The notes beneath the pieces are model-generated. The model was not told the origin of the DNA and searched no databases. It saw only the letters and a list, made by a program, of their open reading frames with translations. The position numbers were made by a program, and so were the translations under genes. Shown here in pieces: positions 54,243 through 61,800 of a stretch of 64,000 bases of DNA. Within the stretch, counting starts at the first letter, position 1. The number at the start of each line of letters is the position of its first letter. This DNA comes from DAIDJD01 sp035485275 (GTDB lineage Bacteria; Oederibacteriota; JAJYGY01; DAIDJD01), in assembly GCA_035485275.1 (NCBI GenBank), contig DATHOE010000046.1:72358-136357 (forward strand), written 5' to 3'.

Positions 54243-54458
54243 ATGAATCCACTCGACCTCTACGGGCTTCTGTCCGTGTCGCTGATGCTGGCCTTCTATG
54301 CGCTCGAGGACAAGAATCCGTGGTTCATTTTGGCCTTCGCGGGTTCCTGTCTGCTGGGATCAAGCTACGGTTTTTTGCAGGGCGCATGGCCCTTCGGCAT
54401 CGTTGAATGCGTTTGGTCCGCGGTGGCGTTCAAAAAATGGTGGAACACGCGGCGATAA
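54243..54458 (+). CDS. Small conserved inner-membrane protein
   Basis: 71 residues with two hydrophobic segments (about 5-19 and 27-43) and a recognisable conserved end FLQGAWPFGIVECVWSAVA followed by basic KKWWNTRR. Similar short proteins with this YGFLQGAWPFG signature are widespread and uncharacterised. ATG 54243 has AGGGAA about ten bases upstream. The GC-rich coding part contrasts sharply with its AT-rich leader. Confidence 0.8.
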   Translation: MNPLDLYGLLSVSLMLAFYALEDKNPWFILAFAGSCLLGSSYGFLQGAWPFGIVECVWSAVAFKKWWNTRR

Positions 54459-54471
54459 TGATATCGGGCCT

Positions 54472-55626
54472 TCATTGTTTCGGCAGCACGCTCAGCTGCT
54501 CCACCACCGTTGATCCGAAACCCAGGACGCCGTCCAGATCCACGGACCGCGGCACGAACCCATCGAACAGCCTTATGTGCGTGAACAGCACCACGGCCAG
54601 CAGGGGCAGCGCCAGGAGAAGCCTCCGCGCCGTGGAAGGGCCGCGGCGGGCGGGGGCCCCCGCCAGATCCGCGGTGCCCAGCAGGACCAGGACCTGGGTG
54701 AGCGCCAGGAAGACCCAGCGGTTCACGTCCGTGCCGATGAATCCGAGCAGCAAAGGGCAGACGCAAGCCAGGAGCAGGGCCCAGCGCTCCTTCATTTCGG
54801 CCCCGGGCAGGGCCGCGCCGGACAGGATCCACAGGCCCAAGGTGGCCAGCAGGGGCAGGACCACGCCCAGCAATTCCGAGGCGTGGTAGTAGAGCCGGAA
54901 CTCCTGCGCAAAGGTCTCCTGGTAGTAGCCGAGGAAGTTCGGCCGGCCCAAAGGATGGCCGCACGCCGCGGCGCTGTCGGCGTAGCGCTGCAGGGTCGCG
55001 TCCGCCAGGGGCGTGCTGCCCAGGACCAGGACAACCAAGACAAGAAAGAGGGGGGCCGTCAAAAACCACAGCGAGGGGCGCCGCGGCTCCGGCATGCGCC
55101 ACCACAAGACCAGCAGGACGGGCAAGGCCGTGAACACCGCCATCTCATGCACCAAGGCGGCCAGCGCAAGGATGAGCCCGGCGGCCAAAGCCCGCCTTCT
55201 GACCAAGAGGCGGCAGGCCAGCAGGGTCAGCGGCAGGATCAGCTGTTCAGGATAGCCCACTTCATGGAACAGAAAGGTGCCGGCGTCGGTGGCCAGATAC
55301 AGGCACAGGCACAGGCCGGCCGTCCCCCTGCGCCCCAGCCACAGGAGGCTCGCGATGGCGCAGGCCAGGACCGCGAATTGGATCGTCCAAATGAACTGGG
55401 GGTCGAACCTGGCGCAGGCCAGGGGGCGCAACAGGCTTCCCAGCAGGCCCCGGCGCAGAAAGCCGTCGGCCCAGGAGACCTGGTAATAGTTCAGGCTCCA
55501 GAGGTTGGGCGCGCGGAAGCCCCGGTAAAAGGCCAGCAGCAGCAAGGCCGCCTGGGCGCCGCCCAGGAGCCCCCAGGGCTTCCCTCTGGACAGGGCTGGA
55601 GAACCGGATTGTGGGGCATCTGCCAT
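54472..55626 (-). CDS. Polytopic membrane protein, glycosyltransferase-like architecture
   Basis: 384 residues with about nine membrane segments; function unknown. An N-terminal loop carries NYYQVSWADGFLRRGLLGSLLRP, a basic/aromatic motif seen in some uncharacterised exopolysaccharide-type membrane proteins, and HEVGYPEQLILPLTLL and LVHEMAVFTALPVLL contain membrane-edge acidic and His residues such as GT-C transferases use. The evidence is architectural only. It converges with the small gene at 54243, 13 bases apart. Confidence 0.7.
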   Translation of the reverse strand: MADAPQSGSPALSRGKPWGLLGGAQAALLLLAFYRGFRAPNLWSLNYYQVSWADGFLRRGLLGSLLRPLACARFDPQFIWTIQFAVLACAIASLLWLGRRGTAGLCLCLYLATDAGTFLFHEVGYPEQLILPLTLLACRLLVRRRALAAGLILALAALVHEMAVFTALPVLLVLWWRMPEPRRPSLWFLTAPLFLVLVVLVLGSTPLADATLQRYADSAAACGHPLGRPNFLGYYQETFAQEFRLYYHASELLGVVLPLLATLGLWILSGAALPGAEMKERWALLLACVCPLLLGFIGTDVNRWVFLALTQVLVLLGTADLAGAPARRGPSTARRLLLALPLLAVVLFTHIRLFDGFVPRSVDLDGVLGFGSTVVEQLSVLPKQ

Positions 55627-55723
55627 GGTTTTCCTTCTTGGGCCGGCCCCACAGGGGCCTGAAGCCCGGCTAGGACGATTTTGGCACAGCCGCCCGCCCC
55701 CGGCTAAACATACTTAAGAAATC

Positions 55724-55752
55724 TTGGAAAGCGGGGCGATTCAGGTCAAAAT
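55724..55752 (+). promoter_or_regulatory. Possible sigma70-type promoter of mqnC
   Basis: Plus-strand TTGGAA (55724-55729), 17-base spacer and CAAAAT (55747-55752), ending 27 bases before the mqnC start codon. The -10 is weak. Confidence 0.4.
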
Positions 55753-55779
55753 AGGCCTTTCCCCGAGTGCGAGGCCCCC

Positions 55780-56919
55780 ATGTCCGACCTTTCAGCCATC
55801 TACGCCAAATGCCGCAACAACGAACGCCTTAACTTCGACGAAGGCCTGAGCCTGTTCAAGGAGGCCCCCCTGATCGAGCTGGGCGACCTCGCCCACGGAT
55901 CCCGGCTGCGGCGCGTGCCGGACCAGGCCGTCACCTGGGTCGCGGACACCAACCTGAACTACACCAACGTCTGCGACGCCTACTGCACCTTCTGCGCCTT
56001 CTACCGCACCTCCAAGTCCAAGGAGGCCTACACCTTCACGGTGGAAGAGATGGTCGCCAAGATCCGCCGCAGCGCCGAGACCCTGGGGGTCACCACCCTG
56101 CTGATCCAGGGCGGCCTGAACCCGGACCTTCCCTTCAGCTATTACACCGACTTCGTCTCGGCCGTGCGGCGCGAGCTGCCCCATGTCCACCCCCACTTCT
56201 TCTCGGCCCCCGAGATCTGGAAGATGGTCGAGGTCACGGGCAAGGACATACGCTGGGTCCTGACCGAGCTGCACAAGGCCGGCCTGGACACCCTGCCCGG
56301 CGGCGGCGCCGAGATCCTCACCGACCGGGTGAGGAACAAGATGAGCAAGACCAAGGTCAACACCCAGAACTGGCTGGACGTCCACTCCATCGCCCACGAG
56401 CTGGGATACCGCAGCACCGCCACCATGATGTACGGGCACCACGACACGCCCGAGGACATGGTGGAGCACCTGATCAACGTGCGCGGGGTGCAGGACAAGG
56501 CCGTGGCGGCCGGGCGCCAGGGCTTCACGGCCTTCATCCCCTGGAGCTTCAAGCCGGACAACACGCCCCTGGGCAAGCAGATGGCGGCGCAGGGCAAGTC
56601 CGTCCCCGGCCCCAGCGTCTACCTCAGGATTTTGGCCTTGAGCCGGCTGATGCTGGACAACGTGGACCACATCCAGGCCAGCTGGTTCAGCGAGGGCAAG
56701 AAAACGGGGCAGATGGGCCTGTACTTCGGGGCGGACGACTTCGGGGGAACCATCTTCGAGGAGAACGTCCTCTTCAGCGCGAACCACGAATGCAAGACCA
56801 CCTACGAGGAGATCACCGCCATCATCCGCGAGGCGGGCTTCCGTCCGGCCCAGCGCGACACCAAGTACAACATCATCAAGTATTGGGACCTGCCCGTGCC
56901 GGAGCTGCAGACGGCCTAG
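55780..56919 (+). CDS. mqnC: Cyclic dehypoxanthinyl futalosine synthase (radical SAM)
   Basis: Cyclises dehypoxanthine futalosine in menaquinone synthesis. It has 379 residues. Fe-S motif CDAYCTFC preceded by DTNLNYTNV and followed by AFYRTSKSKEAYT, the MqnC pattern; also LIQGGLNPDLPFSYYTDFV, LPGGGAEILTDRVR and MMYGHHDT. It is distinguished from MqnE (35806) by these segments. It stands alone on the plus strand, convergent with the operon that contains mqnD. Confidence 0.95.
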   Translation: MSDLSAIYAKCRNNERLNFDEGLSLFKEAPLIELGDLAHGSRLRRVPDQAVTWVADTNLNYTNVCDAYCTFCAFYRTSKSKEAYTFTVEEMVAKIRRSAETLGVTTLLIQGGLNPDLPFSYYTDFVSAVRRELPHVHPHFFSAPEIWKMVEVTGKDIRWVLTELHKAGLDTLPGGGAEILTDRVRNKMSKTKVNTQNWLDVHSIAHELGYRSTATMMYGHHDTPEDMVEHLINVRGVQDKAVAAGRQGFTAFIPWSFKPDNTPLGKQMAAQGKSVPGPSVYLRILALSRLMLDNVDHIQASWFSEGKKTGQMGLYFGADDFGGTIFEENVLFSANHECKTTYEEITAIIREAGFRPAQRDTKYNIIKYWDLPVPELQTA

Positions 56920-56928
56920 GCCCCGGGC

Positions 56929-57327
56929 TCAGGACCGGGCATCGGGGCTCGGCGTTTGCGTCGGCGCCGGGGTGGGCTGCATGACCTCGATCTTGAGGAG
57001 GTCGCCCTGGGGGTCCTCGGTGTAGCGCCGCATCAGCCGCCCGTTTCGGGCCCAGATCCACACCATCTGCCAGGCCACCTGGTGGGCGACCAGGTGCTTC
57101 GCCAGCACCGGAAGGCCGTCCTCGTTGCAGTACACTTCCACGCAACGGTTGGAGGCCCAGGCCCGGGTGAAGGACAGGCGGTACTGCGGCCGCACCGGGT
57201 TTGAATTGTTCTCCGGGTCGGCATAATAAAAGGGCCCGCCATAGACGGGCCCCCGGTTCTGGCGCAAGGCCACGAACCAAACCATGCTAAGGACGAAAAA
57301 AAGAAGCGCGATTTTGAGTATGACCAT
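56929..57327 (-). CDS. Hypothetical single-pass membrane protein
   Basis: 132 residues, no family recognised. N-terminal signal anchor (ILKIALLFFVLSMVWFVAL), then a soluble domain with RPQYRLSFTRAWASNRCVEVYC and WQMVWIWARNGRLMRRYTED, and a Pro/Thr tail (PTPAPTQTPSPD). It is the last gene of the metK operon, 45 bases after ahcY, and meets mqnC tail-to-tail nine bases away. Confidence 0.72.
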   Translation of the reverse strand: MVILKIALLFFVLSMVWFVALRQNRGPVYGGPFYYADPENNSNPVRPQYRLSFTRAWASNRCVEVYCNEDGLPVLAKHLVAHQVAWQMVWIWARNGRLMRRYTEDPQGDLLKIEVMQPTPAPTQTPSPDARS

Positions 57328-57372
57328 GTTCCGGCCCGCCGCGCCCCGAAGCGCCCCTTCTGTGGCCGGTCC

Positions 57373-58797
<1,425 letters not shown>

Positions 58798-58825
58798 GGT
58801 CCGCCTCCTGGAAAAAAGGGGGATG

Positions 58826-59584
58826 CTATCCTTTGACGAGTTTCGCTTTGATCTTGGCCTTGGCCTTTGTTTTGGCCTTGGGCTTCCGTTGGGAGGGGGC
58901 TGGCGCCGCGGCGCGGCCTTCCCCGCCTTCCTTCCAAACGGTGTAAAGAACCGGGACGAGGGAGAGGAAGACCACCCCCAGGACGATCTTGTCGATGTGG
59001 TCCTCGAGCGCGAAGCCCGGGACCATGCGGTCCACCAGGGGCGGCACGAAGTAGCCCATCAGCACCATGGACCAGACCCAGCTCAGGGCGCCCACGATGT
59101 TGTAGGGCACGTAGGTCTTGTAGGGCATGCGGGTCACGCCCGCCAGCAGGGGCATGCCCGTGCGCACGAAGGGCACCCATCGGCCGGCCACCACCGAGAA
59201 AACGCCCCAGCGCTTGAAGAAGGAATCCGTCCGCTGCAGCCAGGCGCGCCGGTAGATCGGCAGCGGACCCAGGTTGCGGTCCTTCCAGCCGTGCGCCGCG
59301 GGCCCGGCCCAGCGCCCGACGCCGAAGCCGATCTGCCCGCCGAGCATGGCGCACAGGGGGACGGCGATGAGCAGCATGGGCAGGGACAGCACCGCCGCCC
59401 CCGCGGCGCCCGCGGTGGCGGCGTAGATGCCGCAGACCACCAGCAGGCTGTCCCCGGGGAGCATCGGGAAGACGCCGGACTCCGCGAAGGCCATGGCGCA
59501 GACCACCGGAAGGCCGAAGGCCTCGATCAGGGCGCGGAAGCCCTCCGGGCGCAGGATGAGCAGGGGATGGCTGAGAAAATTCAA
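58826..59584 (-). CDS. DedA-family membrane protein with lysine-rich tail
   Basis: 252 residues from TTG 59584, seven bases after mqnD. DedA core: AESGVFPMLPGDSLLVV (re-entrant loop, acidic residue and GD), WVPFVRTGMPLLAGVTRMPY (conserved basic segment), plus four to five membrane segments. DedA proteins act in undecaprenyl-phosphate or phospholipid recycling. The last 25 residues are unusual: KPKAKTKAKAKIKAKLVKG, a repeated Lys/Ala tail predicted to be cytoplasmic. Confidence 0.9.
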   Translation of the reverse strand: MNFLSHPLLILRPEGFRALIEAFGLPVVCAMAFAESGVFPMLPGDSLLVVCGIYAATAGAAGAAVLSLPMLLIAVPLCAMLGGQIGFGVGRWAGPAAHGWKDRNLGPLPIYRRAWLQRTDSFFKRWGVFSVVAGRWVPFVRTGMPLLAGVTRMPYKTYVPYNIVGALSWVWSMVLMGYFVPPLVDRMVPGFALEDHIDKIVLGVVFLSLVPVLYTVWKEGGEGRAAAPAPSQRKPKAKTKAKAKIKAKLVKG

Positions 59585-59591
59585 TCCGGCC

Positions 59592-60449
59592 TCAGAAAAG
59601 CGTCAGGTCGGGCACATGGTCCAGCAGGCCCTTGCTGACCGCCATATCGTAGAGCAGGCGCAGGGCCGCCACGCCCTCTCCGCGCAGGTCCTGGGTGTCC
59701 TTGTTCACGTACATGCGCACGAAACGCGTCCCGGTCTCGAGGTCTATGCCGCGCCCGAACTCCAGGGCGTAGGGCACCGCCTTGTCCTCGTTGGCCATGG
59801 CGTAGTCGATGCTTTCGCGCATGGCCTTGCTGAATACGCTGATCAGCTCCGGCCCGAGGTCGCGCCGTATCACGTCGAGCCCCAGGGGCAGGGGCAGGGG
59901 CGTGATCTCGGCCCACCAGCGGCCCAGGTCGAAGACCTTGAAGAAGCCGTGCTGGCGGTAGGTGATCTGCCCTTCGTGGATGACCAGGCCGGCGTCGACC
60001 TCCCCGCGCTCCACCATGCCGCCGATGGCGTCGAAATCGGCCTGCACCGGCGTGTATTCGGGAAGCGCCAGGTTGAGCAGCAGGAAGGCGGTGGTCCATT
60101 TGCCCGGCACGGCGATGCGCTTGCCCTTCAGGGAGCGCAGGCTCTCGTTGGGGTGCATGAAGGTCTTGCTGATGATGATGGGCCCGTAGTTGCGGCCCAT
60201 GCTGGCGCCGCAATGGAGGATGCCGTACTTGTCCGCGACCTGGGGGTAGGCGTGGGCCGAGATGGCTGTCATGTCCAGCTCGCCCTTGAAGGCGCGCATG
60301 TTGAGGCTCTGGATGTCCTCCATCACGTGCTCGATGCGCCAGCCCGGCACCTTCACCACGCCCTGAGCCATGGCGTAGAACATGAAGGCGTCGTCCGGGT
60401 CGGGCGAATGGCCGACCCGGAAGGTCTTGGCGGCGGGGTCCTTGATCAC
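59592..60449 (-). CDS. mqnD: 1,4-dihydroxy-6-naphthoate synthase
   Basis: Converts cyclic dehypoxanthine futalosine to 1,4-dihydroxy-6-naphthoate. It has 285 residues, GTG 60449 overlapping the metK stop (GTGA). The family start HSPDPDDAFMFYAMAQG, then EDIQSLNMRAFKGELDMTAIS, and the MqnD lid-region GLVIHEGQITY with its conserved His. Completes, with MqnA, MqnE and MqnC, the visible core of the futalosine pathway. Confidence 0.96.
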   Translation of the reverse strand: MIKDPAAKTFRVGHSPDPDDAFMFYAMAQGVVKVPGWRIEHVMEDIQSLNMRAFKGELDMTAISAHAYPQVADKYGILHCGASMGRNYGPIIISKTFMHPNESLRSLKGKRIAVPGKWTTAFLLLNLALPEYTPVQADFDAIGGMVERGEVDAGLVIHEGQITYRQHGFFKVFDLGRWWAEITPLPLPLGLDVIRRDLGPELISVFSKAMRESIDYAMANEDKAVPYALEFGRGIDLETGTRFVRMYVNKDTQDLRGEGVAALRLLYDMAVSKGLLDHVPDLTLF

Positions 60450-61597
60450 AGCGAGGCTTCCTTCTTGAGGACCGCGGCCTTGTCGGTGCGCTCCCAGGTG
60501 AAGCCCTCGCCGCTGCGGCCGAAGTGGCCGTAGGCGGCCGTGGCCTTGTAGACGGGGCGGCGCAGGCGCAGGTGGGTGATGATCTCGCGCGGGGTCAGGG
60601 GGAAGTGCTTGAACACCAGGCGCGAGATCTCCTCCTCGTCGATGCGGCCCGTGCCGAAGGTGTCGACCAGCACGGAGATGGGCTTGGCCACGCCGATGGC
60701 GTAGCTCAGCTGCACTTCGCAGCGGTCCGCCAGGCCGGCGGCGACGATGTTTTTGGCGATGTAGCGCGCGGCGTAGGCCGCGGAACGGTCCACCTTCGAG
60801 GGGTCCTTGCCGCTGAAGGCGCCGCCGCCGTGGCGGCCCATGCCGCCGTAGGTGTCCACGATGATCTTGCGGCCGGTCAGGCCGCTGTCGCCGTGGGGCC
60901 CGCCGATGACGAAGTTCCCGGTCGGGTTGATGTAATACTTGGTCTTCGCGTCCAGCAGGCGCGCCGGGATGACCTTTTTGGCGACCAGGCGGATCAGGTC
61001 CTGCCGGATCCTCTTCTGGGAGACGCCGGGGTCGTGCTGGTTGCTCAACACGACGGCGTCTACCCTCTTGGGCACGCCGTATTCGTATTCCACCGTCACC
61101 TGGGTCTTGGCGTCCGGGCGCAGGTACTTCAGCAGGCCCTTCTTGCGCACCTCCGACATGCGCTTTGCCAGCTGGTGGGCCAGGCTGATGGGCAGGGGCA
61201 TCAGCTCGGGCGTCTCGTTGGCCGCGTAGCCGAACATCATCCCCTGGTCGCCGGCGCCGTCCTTGTCCACGCCCAGGGCGATGTCCGCGCTCTGCTGGCC
61301 GACCGCCACAATCACGGAGCAGGTCTTGTAGTCGAAGCCCATGGCCGCGTCGGTGTAGCCGATCTCCTTGACCGTCTGGCGCACGATCGCGGGGATGTTG
61401 ATCTTCACGTTCGGGGCGTAGGTGATCTCCCCGGCGATGAACACCACGCCGGTGGTCGTCGCGGTCTCGCAGGCTACGCGCGCGCGCGGGTCCTGGGCCA
61501 GGATGGCGTCAAGAATGGCGTCGGAGATCTGGTCGCACATCTTGTCTGGGTGGCCTTCGGACACCGATTCCGAGGTGAAGAATGTCTGGCGTTGCAT
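60446..61597 (-). CDS. metK: S-adenosylmethionine synthetase
   Basis: Makes SAM from methionine and ATP. It has 383 residues, ATG 61597 after GGAGG. Signatures: FTSESVSEGHPDKMCDQISD, GAGDQGMMFGYA and GGGAFSGKDPSKVDRS. SAM supplies both MqnE (as substrate) and MqnC (radical SAM) and leads to ahcY's substrate in the same operon. The leader between the promoter and the gene contains a strong terminator hairpin. Confidence 0.98.
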   Translation of the reverse strand: MQRQTFFTSESVSEGHPDKMCDQISDAILDAILAQDPRARVACETATTTGVVFIAGEITYAPNVKINIPAIVRQTVKEIGYTDAAMGFDYKTCSVIVAVGQQSADIALGVDKDGAGDQGMMFGYAANETPELMPLPISLAHQLAKRMSEVRKKGLLKYLRPDAKTQVTVEYEYGVPKRVDAVVLSNQHDPGVSQKRIRQDLIRLVAKKVIPARLLDAKTKYYINPTGNFVIGGPHGDSGLTGRKIIVDTYGGMGRHGGGAFSGKDPSKVDRSAAYAARYIAKNIVAAGLADRCEVQLSYAIGVAKPISVLVDTFGTGRIDEEEISRLVFKHFPLTPREIITHLRLRRPVYKATAAYGHFGRSGEGFTWERTDKAAVLKKEASL

Positions 61598-61718
61598 GTG
61601 GCCTCCATGGCCGCGGGACGGCCCCGCGGGAGCAAAAAAAGGACGCCTTTTCCGCCGTCGGGCGGAAAAGGCGTCCTGGCCCGGGCTCGGGCTGACGGGA
61701 TAAAGTTTAGGCGGACAA
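61598..61718 (-). ncRNA. Candidate attenuator leader of metK
   Basis: About 115 bases from the predicted start site (near 61712) to the metK ATG. In order on the minus strand: a small hairpin GCCCG-AGCC-CGGGC (about 61679-61693), a perfect 17-bp terminator (61640-61677) with seven U, and a 7-bp hairpin CCGCGGG-GCCGT-CCCGCGG just before the ribosome-binding site. A TCCGCC at the 5' end could pair with GGCGGA of the terminator arm as an anti-terminator. It does not match a SAM-riboswitch class that I can recognise. Confidence 0.45.
61634..61677 (-). terminator. Intrinsic terminator inside the metK leader
   Basis: A perfect 17-bp stem (61640-61656 with 61661-61677), 4-base loop, then seven U on the minus strand. 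It lies downstream of the predicted metK promoter and 36 bases before the start codon. Confidence 0.9.
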
Positions 61719-61748
61719 ATTATAGTTACAAGGCGCGGGATTTGGCAA
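61719..61748 (-). promoter_or_regulatory. Sigma70-type promoter of the metK operon
   Basis: Minus-strand -35 TTGCCA (61743-61748), 18-base spacer and perfect -10 TATAAT (61719-61724). Confidence 0.8.
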
Positions 61749-61800
61749 GGCCCAGGATGCCCCTGCGCCCTCTAGGGCCGCGTCCGGCCGCGGGGCCGCC

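Noticed and set aside
61598..61718. A known SAM riboswitch upstream of metK.
   Set aside because: Only about 35 bases separate the predicted start site from the terminator, too few for SAM-I, and I could not find conserved core bases of SAM-II or SAM/SAH classes by eye.
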